From Lophium mytilinum (Eukaryota > Ascomycota > Dothideomycetes > Mytilinidiales > Mytilinidiaceae), in contig MU004202.1 of the NCBI GenBank assembly GCA_010093605.1, positions 135,560 through 199,559 on the forward strand: a stretch of 64,000 bases of DNA. The letters are read 5' to 3'. The position numbers were made by a program, and so were the translations under genes. Position 1 is the stretch's first letter. Each line of letters begins with the position of its first letter. The notes under the pieces were generated by a model that was given only the letters and a program-made list of their open reading frames with translations, did no database searches and was not told the origin of the DNA. Positions 46,880 to 56,854 of this stretch are shown piece by piece.

Positions 46880-47962
46880 GGAGGGGCGGGGGGGAAGGGG
46901 GAGCTCCCTATACTTTCACCCGCGGCTTAACCACCCGTCTCCCCATGTAGCCACACAGCCGCCAACCGCGCGCCGCACCCGCTGAGCCGCTCACCAAACG
47001 CACCGGCTTTCAACATTTCTTGGATTCTAGAACCGCCCCTCCCTCGCCGGTCTATTTCCACCTCCTCCCAGCACGCCCGGAACCCGTGCCCAGCGATGGT
47101 TCGGGGATTCTCCGCTTCAGGAGCGCGGTGGCGGGGGCCGTCACGGAGTTCTATTCTGTTCAGGTCTTCGAGTTCTGGTAGGTTCGATGTTGGGAAAAGG
47201 AGGGTAGGGTAGGTAGTATGTGAAGCGGTTCTTGAGGGGACTTTTGCATGTGAGGAATGGGGGAGCTTGGATGGTGAGTCGGGTCAGTCGCAATTGTTCC
47301 TGTTCGCGCATTAATCCGTCCTCACCGTGTTGCTGCCTTTTCCTGCGTTAGCTGGCGTACTACACATACGGCATACTCAGCCTCACTGAGACCAAAGCCT
47401 CGCAACCCTAAAAGCCTACGAGGCTCACATATCTCACTTTCAAACCCACTCAACTTAGCTTTCAAGATATAGTCATGTAGTTTTCGTCTGTCTGCATATT
47501 AAACATCCCCCATCATCTCCCCATATCCATGCATCAGCTATCAACTAGCTAGCTACCTCTCCACACCGCCGACAATGCTTTCTCTCGTGCAGCTCGAAAG
47601 TGGGGTATTTGCAGCGCCTAAAAGCAGCTATGCCACCGGTCCCAGCCTCCGACGCCTCGAGCCAGAAAGCAAGCCTCCGACCGAGATGCTATAGAGAAAA
47701 AGAAAAAGGAAATGGAAATGGAAATCCGCCGTATGTATGTGTGCCTCGTAAAATCATAAACGAATGTGTGTTGCATATGGTATGCATGTATCGCCGTAAA
47801 CATTGTCCGCCTCATTCACCCGGTCCTCCGCTCTACCGAACTCAGGCGGGTTGTAGGAGAAATTGGTGTAAGCTGCCGTATAATCTGTAGAGGACTTTTC
47901 GTTGATAAGATCCGTTCGCGTTGCGACGGTTGGAAGGAACGCTCAAGTGTTTCGGAGCGCAA

Positions 47963-50900
47963 TCAGGTGCCGCGGAATAGAAACTGCAGATCCTCAGGAC
48001 TGAGTTTATCCATAGCGACCTTGTCGTTGTTGATAGTGCCGCTGATCATGGCTGCCTTCTTTTCCTGCAAGAGCACCATGCGGCTCTCGACACTGTCTTC
48101 GATGCAGAGGCGGGTGATGACGCAGGGACGCTTTTGGCCGATGCGGTGGCAGCGGTCGGCGGATTGCCATTCGGCGGCTGGGTTCCACCATCTATGATAA
48201 GTTAGCAGGCTGGTCTTAGGACTGTGTTAGTTGGTGGGGAAGCACTTACGGATCAACGATGAACACCCTCGACGCTTCAGTCAGATTCAGCGCCACACCG
48301 CCAGCCTTCAGCGAGACAAGGAAGACCTCGACTTCGGCGTTGTTCATGAAGTATTCGATGCTCTTCTGACGCTGGGCGGGAGTCATGCTGCCGTCGAGCA
48401 TGACCGTGTTGAAGCCCGCACGTCGAAGACGCCACTCGATCAGCTGCAGCATGGACGTGAACTGGCTGAAAACGATGGACTTCAGGGTTTGTTTCTTGCT
48501 GCGCAGCTTGTACAAGTCGTAAACAAGCATCTCAATCTTGGTTGACGAGGTCCAATTCTCCATCTTGATACGATTGATGATAGAGGTCTTCTTCACCGCC
48601 TCTTCGTCCTGCTCGATATCGGGCTGATCAAAGTCGATGGTCAGAGGAATGTGGCAGCGCGGGCAATCAGCAACACCGCCTTCGCCTTCACAAGACTGGA
48701 CATAACTCTTGACGCAAGAGCGGCAGAATTCGTGGTTGCAGCGAGACTTGATAGCTTCCTCAGCGGGCTCGTCGCAGATGTTGCAGATGAGGACATTCTG
48801 ACCGCCAATAGCATGCTTCTTGAGGAGCAAGTCCGGGTGGTTGGCGACTTGGCGCATCTGCATGATGAGACCAAAGATGTTGGCGTAGTTGTTGAGCATG
48901 ACACCCTGAGAAACGTAGGTATCAAACTTGCGAGAGGAGTTCGTCATGATGGACGAGGAAAAGTCGCGCTCAATGTCGCAGAAGAACTCGTTGTGGATCA
49001 CAACCTCCTTTGGTGGAAGCTCCATGGAAGAGGTATTATCACTCTTCATACGACGCAGCATAATTCGAGAAGTGATGAGGTGAAGCTTGTCCATAGCCTC
49101 GTCGCGAAGATCTGCATCGTCCCCGGTGATGGGGTTGAGCAATTCCTGATTGAACACCGAGACGTGCTCAGAGCCGCCGTGATTACAAACAACACACAGA
49201 TGATCATCATCAAGGCTCCAGTGAAGTGCCTCGCAGTCGCAGGATCGACAGAAGTAGTCCGCGAAAGGTCGGACCTCGAGGAAGCGAAGCAGCGAGAAGA
49301 ACTCTCCGATACGGTTCTGAACAGGAGTTCCAGAAAGGCACCACTTGTATGTAGCCTTGAGGGCGAAGCAAGCTTTGGCCACACCAGTGGTTCGCTGCTT
49401 GATGCTGTGAGCCTCGTCTAGGATGAGGCGATGATATTTGATGGCATGGAGGGGGGAAGATTCCTTGATGATGTCCTCGCCACGGGTCCAACCTTTCGTT
49501 TCCTTGCGGTAAAGGGACTCTAAGCTGTTGTAGGATACCATGATGACATCGTATTTCATCAGCTGTTTCGCGGTCAACTTCTTCGATGCGGCGTTAGTGC
49601 CATGATAGACCAATACATTGAGCTTCCCATCGGTGTAGGCGCTGATTTCGTTCGACCACTGCATAAGAGCAACTGGGGGGACGACGACTAGAGTCGGTGA
49701 CTTGGCAGGGTAGTCGGACATGATGAGCGAGACAGCTTGGATGGTCTTGCCCATACCCATTTCATCACCGAGGAGACCTCCTTTGTAGTGGGTCTTCTCC
49801 TGTCGAATCATCCAGCTTAGACCTTCGAGCTGGAATGACTTCAGGGTTCGATTGATGTCGGCTGGTTGTTCGGCTTGCATAGTCTCCAGCACGGGAATTG
49901 CTTCCAAGTCTTTCCACATGGTCGTGAGCTTCGGATGTGCTTCTTCGAGCCTTTCGCGATTCATAGCGCGCTTTCGCTCCCAGCGATCTTCGATGTGAGC
50001 AAATCGTGACATTCGTTGCGCAGTCGCGGCCTTGTCCTTCTTGTCCTTCTTCACTCTCTTGTGCCTGGGCATCCACTTGGTCCTGCCCCCCTTGTACTGG
50101 AGAAGCGCAGCCTCTAGACCTTTCGGATCAACTTCGTTCTTCGAAACAGCAGCCTCGGGAGCTTCTCCATCACTCTCGGGCTCTGTGCTGAGAAGCGACT
50201 CGTCCTCAAGGTTAAATTCATCGTCTGAATCAGCAATGGACTCAAGGTCGCTTGGCAAAGCGAGGGACTTGCGGGCGCTGGAGCTAGCAAGACGCGATGG
50301 ACGGGATGGTCGCACAGGTGCCTTTGCCTTGCCTTTGCCCTTTGATGATAGCCCACTTCCACTAGCTTTGGGTGGATCGAGGAAGTCTAGGTCCATATCC
50401 GAGAGATCGTCGTCGTCGGAGACCTCGGACTTCCGGGTAGATACATACGCATTGTAGCCTGATTTGATGCGCTTGGAGCTGGATGCGGTCGCATTGGCGG
50501 CATTGTATTCCTCTTCTTGCAGTGCCCTAGCGAGCTGGGCATCTGCAGACATGTCCACAGAATCCGCTTCGTCATCGTCTGTGTCCATGATGGCAAGGCG
50601 GGAGCGCTTGCGTTTTCCAGCAGCGTCAGGTACCGGACGAGTCTGTCGGGCCTTGCCGCGGACTGACGTTGCAGGTGTCGTAGAAAGGCTGGTTGCGGGT
50701 GTTTCGTTGTCGGACTCTTCGAAAGAAGCAGAGTCGACGGGAGATGTAGAGGACGTCTCATCCAAGTTATTCCAATCATTGACAAGCGCCGTCTTGCGGT
50801 TGCCTCTCGCTCTAGACGCAGGAGATCCTTTGAGGATTGCCATTTTCTTAGCGGGTATAGAGACCTCCTTCAGTAGACGCCGGACAAGTGGTTTGCTGGG

Positions 50901-51181
50901 CAGGACTTCAATGACCGAGTCGTCGTCGTTGTCGATGTCGGAGCTGTTTGGTATGGAGGAGCGGGTAGCTTTGCTGCGGCTGGCGCGGGTCGAAGGCGTA
51001 CCAGTCGCCTTGCTGGTGGACTTTGGAGTGGTGGCTATTCGGCTCGTAATACGTCAGCATGCGAAAGGTGAAAAAGAGCGATCGGCTTGCTCTCGCGCAA
51101 AAGAGAAGTCTCGCCAGCTCATTGAGGATGGGACATACCTGCGAGTTTGGCCATGCGGACGGGACGATCGCGTTCTCGCAT
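47963..51181 (-). CDS. rad16: Rad16 SNF2/RING nucleotide-excision-repair ATPase
   Basis: Swi2/Snf2 translocase and RING ubiquitin ligase that with Rad7 performs global-genome nucleotide excision repair of non-transcribed DNA. Three exons, 51181-51139, 51034-48250 and 48191-47963, with introns of 104 and 58 nt; 1018 residues. A basic, acidic-patched N-terminus (about 1-380) precedes the helicase core. Motif I is [12 protein letters not shown] (about 445) and motif II LILDEAH (about 565), with SGTPVQNR following. A Cys-rich insert (CRSCDC and CVVC) sits within the second half. A C3HC4 RING ([20 protein letters not shown] and CRSC, CPRC, about 770-820) lies between the two RecA lobes, the arrangement specific to Rad16/Rad5-type proteins. 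The last exon supplies [20 protein letters not shown] start at 50843 would drop 64 residues; the spliced upstream start extends the same frame. Confidence 0.93.
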
Positions 51182-51992
51182 GAAGGTAGGTTGGTGTTTG
51201 CTAGCGGACGGCGAATTGCTGTGGGGAGGTTGTGAGACGAGGTTTGTGGGTGCAGGTGGAAAGTGGTGGCAAGCGATGGAAGGGAGGACGAAGGTGAAGT
51301 GAGGGTGAAAGGTTCAAGGTGAAGTGGCTTGCCTCGATGATGGGTTCTTCGCTGCGGGCACGGCGGGCGAGATAAAGCCTCCCCCCCTGACAGATTCGCG
51401 CCGCGTCAATGAGAGAGCACGCTACCGCCGAGGGACGGGATTGTTCCTCGCGTCTGCACTGGCGAGTGGCAAATAATGTCCAGAGGACCACTCAAACGAA
51501 GCGGAAGAAGGCCTCTAAACAAATGCAATGGCGAGGGTAAAACGCACAAAGGACTGAGCGGCGGGCTTGTTGAAAATTTGCTGAAAGATTTCACTTTACG
51601 GCGGGGGGAGAGCGCCAAGCAGACAAGTCTTGGCAGTACGTGTTCACGTGACACTTAAAGGTGAGTATATGCAGCCTTGCGCGGATCTCCTCATATGAAA
51701 GTGGAGATCATACTCAAGCATATTAGGTTATCTTAGAATAGTCAAGCCAGCTTTATTAAAACGTCACACGGCAAGTTGTTCGGTATTCATGTGGAAGCTT
51801 GATCTTTTGTGTAATGCATTGTTCATGTCTTCGAATGCTCTATGAATGCGTCTCTATCTCAAATAAGAGCGCCATGCTCGCAGACTGCTGTTCAAGAGGG
51901 CATGAACTATAACTGAATTGCTCAGAGAATATGGGTATCGTCAGGAACAACTTTACCTGAGCGCCTAAAATGACTGCTCTTAGAGAACAAGA
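51182..51992. other. Intergenic region upstream of rad16
   Basis: This 811-nt stretch contains the rad16 promoter and the 3' flank of the kinase-fold gene. It has short frames on both strands but no recognisable gene, repeat or RNA. Confidence 0.55.
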
Positions 51993-53136
51993 CTAGATCC
52001 TCGGACCATGCTCCCCCATAAAGTCGTACTTCAACAGCTTAGACTCCTCCGAAGGGGTATAGACAAAGCCACCTCCCCGTTCTTCTTTCAGCCTCGACTC
52101 CATGATCAACCCGATTGCGCCCTCTTCGTCTGTATGCGCGCGCTTCTCTCGAAAGTCACGGTCGCTTTCGCCTGGCCTCTTGAACGTGATGTGTCCGAAG
52201 TCAATCATTCGCACCTTATACTTCTCTGTGATCGGGTCCCATGCTACGATGGAGTTCCGGACATTGACGTCGTCGTTGCAGATATCGTGTGCAGAAATGG
52301 CGTTGACGATGCGGACGGCGTCCTCGCAGATGTACTGCCACGTCTCTCGCGGCACTCCAGGGTCGCCTTCGTACAGTTCGTGAAGCGCGAAACCTTTGAT
52401 GTACTGGAGCAGGATGCCCGGGCAGTCGTAGAATTTGGAAGTTTCCGTCTCGGACGTGTATCTGGACATGTTGTACTCGAGCAGCTCCACAGTAGCTATG
52501 CATCGCGGGACGTCTATTCCGTGCATGTCCTTAGTCCGCCTGTAGACCTCAGACTCCTGCTTGTACAGCCGCCGGATGACATTTTGGTAGTAGAGCTCAT
52601 TCTGGGCATCGTCCCATTCCTCGTCCTCCTCGAAATCATCTTCGCCTGGCCACAGGGATTCGAAGCCCTCCATCCTCTCGAGAAGCTTAGAAGCGGCATC
52701 TCCGTCTTCGAGCACATACCGTTGGTATTTGCGCTCGAGCTCAGGGTCCCAATAAGGATCACGGGATTGTTGTCGAAAGTCGCATGAGAAATGGCGATCA
52801 TATAGTTTGAGGATGAAGTCGCCCTTCAAGTCCAATGCGGGATAGTGCAGCCGCACTAGCAAGACTGGCGACATGGTGAAAGGCAGAAAGCATTTGATGA
52901 TTTCTGCTTTGACGATGTGATGCTTCTGCGCTGGAATCAAGCCCTCGCGGATTCGGAGACTGATGAAGTTGCCTACAATGTATGGCCACCTATAATCTAT
53001 TAGTGATGTTCGAGTTACTGTTTAGAAAAGCTACTTACTGGTCCTCTTTGTTCTCTAAGATAGTGGCAGTCGAGTACTCGCGGTAGAGTTCAGGGCTGCT
53101 GGCCAGCCTCCGCAATGTGGGTGTGGTGGAGGGCAT
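51993..53136 (-). CDS. Protein-kinase-fold protein, fungal, function unknown
   Basis: Two exons, 53136-53039 and 52989-51993, with a 49-nt intron; 364 residues. A starting strand region holds LLVRLHYPALDLKGDFILKL (about 75-95), where the Lys of FILKLYD could be the ATP-anchoring lysine. An acidic insert (EDDFEEDEEWDDAQNELYY) follows. The second half shows LLQYIKGFALHEL as the hinge, then ICNDDVNVRNSIV as a catalytic-loop equivalent in which the catalytic Asp and downstream Asn are kept but His-Arg is replaced by Asn-Asp and the loop Lys by Asn. MIDFGHI is the DFG motif. This is a divergent kinase-like family common in filamentous fungi. Activity and substrate are unknown. No signal peptide or membrane segment is evident. 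Confidence 0.72.
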
Positions 53137-53492
53137 TGTGTTTGTGTGGTTGTGTGGAGTGTCGAGGGAAGACGAAGCCTTGAAGAGTAGGTACGTGTTT
53201 GTGAATCACGAGCCAGGTGTGGGGCGCCTCAGCGATCCTATTGGCTCATTCACTTCACTTCACTGCCTGTGTACGCGTGAACTGGCTCTACACCGCTGCT
53301 CTCCGACTGCCACCCGTGAATTGAAGGCCATGATGGATCTGCCTACAAAAGGACTCTTTCAATCAGGGCTCCCTCAGCTTCATCAACCACCTTCCACACA
53401 CATATCACCACAACCACAAATCACACTCTACCAGCCAAATCTCTACCTTTCCAATACCCAAATCAACTCATCAGCTTCTTCGTTCAGTCACA
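53137..53492. promoter_or_regulatory. Divergent promoter, kinase-fold gene / small protein
   Basis: The 356-nt gap between divergent starts is pyrimidine-rich in its last 100 nt. No gene is seen in it. Confidence 0.5.
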
Positions 53493-53867
53493 ATGGTAAG
53501 TCGCACTGTCAAGGGGCCCCTAACCCTGCAACTAATCAGGAAATTCGTACTCAAACTAACTACGAATCAGCCCGGCAAACCTAAGCCCACTAAGCGGACC
53601 GTTTCCGACTACATCGGCGACATGAAGACCCCTAAGTTCTACTGGAACAAGGGCGACTGGAGCCAGTGCCATGGCGACAACAAGGGCACGACTGGTGGCA
53701 ACTACACCACCGAGACCATGATCAGCTCAACCACTCCGGAGAAGTACCTCGTGCGTGTCTGCCAGTTGAAGAAGCCGATCGTTAAGTTCGAGATGCCGGC
53801 TCTTGACCACGATGGGATCCCTACCAATGAGGAGGTCCTGAAGGAGCTGCAAGTGCAGATCCCCTAG
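53493..53867 (+). CDS. Small conserved-looking protein of unknown function
   Basis: The ATG at 53493-53495 is immediately followed by a 75-nt intron (GTAAGT, ACTAAC branch, ATCAG), so the first coding exon is the start codon alone. The second exon, 53571-53867, gives a 99-residue product: MPGKPKPTKRTVSDYIGDMK, then TPKFYWNKGDWSQCHGDNKG, and a tail ending EVLKELQVQIP. Two Cys residues are present, no signal peptide and no membrane segment. The composition is even and coding-like, with a basic start and acidic end. The intron is a multiple of three and stop-free, so retention would yield a 124-residue form with an extra basic N-terminus. I recognise no family. Confidence 0.65.
   Translation: MVSRTVKGPLTLQLIRKFVLKLTTNQPGKPKPTKRTVSDYIGDMKTPKFYWNKGDWSQCHGDNKGTTGGNYTTETMISSTTPEKYLVRVCQLKKPIVKFEMPALDHDGIPTNEEVLKELQVQIP
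53496..53570 (+). other. 75-nt in-frame intron directly after the start codon
   Basis: Donor GTAAGT follows ATG without a gap; branch-like ACTAAC is at about 53555 and the acceptor ATCAG ends at 53570. No stop occurs inside, and the length is divisible by three. Confidence 0.7.
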
Positions 53868-54787
53868 GCCCCTTGATGACGCCGTCTGTGGTTCCTCAAT
53901 GCTTTTTGTCCCTGTACAATACCAGCAGCCACAGCAGTTGATCTAGGTTGCCTTTTTCATATCATCATCCGGGTGTCTCTTTTGGCGTCGACGGTTTCAG
54001 ACATGGTTATCTCGGTTTTAATTCGGGGTGCGTCGGCCGGCGAATGGCATAGGCGCAATGGGCTCGGGTTGGCTTCAGCATATGATACCCTCTGTGAAAT
54101 AGACAGCACGTCAGCAGCAAATTGAAGTCTGCTTCCCACACACAATGCTTCCTGACCGCGAATTAGCCGTGATGATATAACATCCAATTCGCAACTTCGA
54201 CTTAACACATATAGATGACGCTGTATGAGGTGCCCCAACGTGGCGTAGAATAACTGCACATGATGTTAATACCTTGAAAACGCAGATCATACCAATCCAC
54301 GGTTGCCCTCTGCACTCCCATTCGACGCCATCAGAGGTTCTTGCCTAATTTGAGATCGCAAACGTGATGTTGAGTTCACAACACCGTAATTTAGCTGTAA
54401 GCTCCCAGATACTACAGTTCGTTAGTAATTCGTCTTCTTAAGAAATTTGGAAGGATTGCGAACCTATTTAGTGACCTCGCCATAGGTTTTTGTACAATCC
54501 CCTGCCGCCATTTGACGTGCTTCAGCATGTTTTAAAAATTTAAATAGAAATGGAATCTTGTGTGTTTGAACAAGCCTTGAGCTCGCTAGGTCACTTCAGA
54601 CGGCGCTGTTTGCAAACTGAAAGATACGCCAACACATCACTTGCAGATCATTTGACTTTATCTAGGAGAAGAGGAACAGTCAACGAGATATGTTACATTA
54701 CTACTCTGCATGAGAAGCATTATTTTGGGGGCTTTTAGTAACAAAGAAAGGTAGAAGACCAGTGCGGAGCTAATGAGGCTATAAGTG
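53868..54787. other. 920-nt gap before the F-box cluster
   Basis: It holds the 3' flank of the small-protein gene and of the minus-strand F-box gene. Sequence becomes more A+T-rich to the right. No gene, tRNA or repeat is recognised. Confidence 0.55.
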
Positions 54788-56623
54788 TCAGCGCCTAGTG
54801 CTCTCGCTAGGGCATGGGACTGTTGTGATTCCAGAAGACTTCAGAGCGGGATTGGCCGACTTGATGGCCTTTGTCAGCTTCTCCGCGTCTTCCGTAAAAT
54901 ATGGGTCGCAGTCATGCAGATGTAGCTCTTTGATGGTTTTTGGCAACACGCAAGTGGGCTGTGGAAGAAGACATCCGTCGATCTTGAGGCATGTGAGCTT
55001 TTTGAATGCGACCATGGAAGGGTTCCAAGAAGCTGGTTTCTCCTCTCCGTACGGAGGGCAGCAGATCTCCAGACTCTTCAGACAGTTTCTAGGGTTGTTA
55101 CGTAAAGCGTCGATTACTTCGAAAGGAGTTGCCCAATCGGGATCTAGAATAGCTCCGTTGGTGTTGAACACGTAGCTGAACGACTTCAGCTTGCCAACCG
55201 AGCCTAAAAGCGCTCCTAGTGACGATTTGCGGATGGCGCCTTCAGATATGGTGACTGACGTTAGATTCGAAGAACCGAACGCAGACACATCGCTTCCGAC
55301 AGTAAGATACTTTCCCGTAAAGCTGATCAAAGACGGCAGACGAAGCCAGGGCGTGATATCCATGTAATTCAGCTCAAAATTATCACAAGCTTCGATTCTC
55401 AGCTTCTTGAGGTTGGCGAGAACAACCTTTCCGTTCCGGTCCGATACAACGGCATCAAGTATGGGATGCACAGAAAACTCCTCATCTGATAGGCAGAGTG
55501 ACAAGGATTCAAGCTTCGGCAAGAAGTAAAGAACGACAGCAGTGATGCTGTCCATACTCTGGTTTGTTGCTTGTTTTGCCCAGAAGGACTGATTTAGCGG
55601 AAGCAACCGGCTACATGCTGTACGAAGCAAGTGTTCGGCGTCCAGGTCGCGTTCTGATTCAGACCTATATTCGGAGGAGAATTCCAGCTCGGCAACTTTG
55701 ACATATTTAGCAAGGTAAGGGAAGTCCAGAATAGTGCGAAGGAAGAGACAGGTTCTGTTCGGCTTGTTCTTAGGTTCTCGGTAGAACGCAGATCTGGCTT
55801 CTGAGTCTGAAAATTTCGAGTAGAGGAGCGGTGTGACAAGTCTGCGCACAGTACGAGAAACAAGCGCGACGCTCGCGAGTGTCGATAGTCGTGCTTCAAG
55901 TTCGTGGACGTATGAGAAGATCTCAAGAAGTAGCTCTTCGGGAAGGACTCCGAACTTCGCAACCCTCCTCTCCTGACGTTCTTTCCGACGCCCAAGCTTG
56001 GCTTCAGCAGCTCGCTTATTTTGGAGAGAATATTTGCGCTCTTTTCGTTGGCGTCTTGTCTTTGCCCGCTCGAGTTTACGAGCATCAAGTTCCTGTTGTC
56101 GCTGGGGCGTTCTCTTCGCTCTGCGCAGGGTCATTTTTTGGCCTCTGGTCAGTTTGTCTTCCTTGGGTAGGGTTTCCTTTTGAACACGCTTTTCGGCGCG
56201 CTCTCGCTGACGAGCATCGACTTCCTCCTGTGGTTGGCGAGGTCTCTTCCCTCTGGGTAGAGCTAGCTTCCCGTCTCCGGACAGATTTTCCTTCTCTAAC
56301 AGAGTTTTCTTCTCCGACAGAGTTTCCTTTTCCAACAGAGGTCCCATTTCTGACAGAGTCTCCTTTTGAGCCCGCTTTCCTTCCTGCTCACGGCGACGAG
56401 CATTGAGTTCTTCTTGTCCTTGGGGCGTTCTCTTCGCTTTGCGTAGAGCCAGCTTTTCGTCCATGGACGGATTCTCCTTCTCAGGCAGAGATTCCTCCTG
56501 AGGTCGCTTTCCTTTCCGCTCGCGGTCACGAACATTGACTTCCTCTTGACCTTGGGGCGTTCTCTTCACTTTCCGTAGCTCCAGCTTTTTCTTCCTAGCC
56601 AATTTTTCGTTTTCGGAAGACAT
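54788..56623 (-). CDS. F-box/LRR-like protein with N-terminal charged repeats
   Basis: Single exon, 611 residues. The first 225 residues form four tandem repeats starting near residues 17, 61, 123 and 167. Each begins like RKAKRTPQGQEELNARRREQ and has a Lys/Glu-rich tail; the second also carries an expanded heptad-like stretch (LLEKETLSEKKTLLEKENLS). An F-box follows at about 228 (GVLPEELLLEIFSYV), then TLASVALVSRTVRRLVTPLL. The rest has irregular leucine-rich strands shared with its neighbours: LFLRTILDFPYLAKYVKVAE, PWLRLPSLISFTGKYL, LTSVTIS and LPKTIKELHLHDCD. It is the only cluster member with the N-terminal extension. Probable SCF substrate adaptor; substrate unknown. The basic repeats could bind nucleic acid or act as a coil. 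Confidence 0.75.
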   Translation of the reverse strand: MSSENEKLARKKKLELRKVKRTPQGQEEVNVRDRERKGKRPQEESLPEKENPSMDEKLALRKAKRTPQGQEELNARRREQEGKRAQKETLSEMGPLLEKETLSEKKTLLEKENLSGDGKLALPRGKRPRQPQEEVDARQRERAEKRVQKETLPKEDKLTRGQKMTLRRAKRTPQRQQELDARKLERAKTRRQRKERKYSLQNKRAAEAKLGRRKERQERRVAKFGVLPEELLLEIFSYVHELEARLSTLASVALVSRTVRRLVTPLLYSKFSDSEARSAFYREPKNKPNRTCLFLRTILDFPYLAKYVKVAELEFSSEYRSESERDLDAEHLLRTACSRLLPLNQSFWAKQATNQSMDSITAVVLYFLPKLESLSLCLSDEEFSVHPILDAVVSDRNGKVVLANLKKLRIEACDNFELNYMDITPWLRLPSLISFTGKYLTVGSDVSAFGSSNLTSVTISEGAIRKSSLGALLGSVGKLKSFSYVFNTNGAILDPDWATPFEVIDALRNNPRNCLKSLEICCPPYGEEKPASWNPSMVAFKKLTCLKIDGCLLPQPTCVLPKTIKELHLHDCDPYFTEDAEKLTKAIKSANPALKSSGITTVPCPSESTRR

Positions 56624-56854
56624 TTTGACGGAAGACCAAGCCAGTCCTTGGTGGAGAAGCTGGGGAGGAAGGGTGGTCGTTGGCGTTGGAATGTTGATAG
56701 GGTTTGCGGTACGGCATACTGTATCTCCTGTGATCCTGATTGCACCGTGCCACCCCTGTGCGCCTCCAACCTTAAGAAAACAACCAAAACCCTGAGAACC
56801 TCCCTAACCACTACTCAACCTCTCATCGGCATTGTCCTTGCTAAACCTCCCAAC
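56624..56854. promoter_or_regulatory. Divergent promoter between two F-box genes
   Basis: This 231-nt gap assumes the plus-strand gene starts at 56855. An in-frame ATG at 56648 would leave only 24 nt between the genes and adds 69 residues unlike any F-box paralogue, so I prefer 56855. Confidence 0.5.

Larger units (their letters stand above)
40925..47962. other. 7-kb gene-poor region
   Basis: No frame in this stretch, on either strand, resembles a protein I know, and the many short overlapping frames look like chance frames in GC-rich DNA. The region is neither A+T-rich nor RIP-like. It holds the CRIB gene's upstream region on the left and the rad16 3' flank on the right. Between about 46340 and 46870 the plus strand is strongly C+T-rich and it turns G-rich near 46877-46910. 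Small direct repeats occur (CGATGGCCCT twice at 42187-42206; others listed separately). A long 5' leader, a non-coding RNA or a gene with many small exons cannot be excluded. Confidence 0.55.

Noticed and set aside
56648-56854. Upstream in-frame start of the F-box gene at 56855
   Set aside because: It would leave 24 nt to the divergent neighbour and adds a Cys/Lys-rich leader found in no paralogue.
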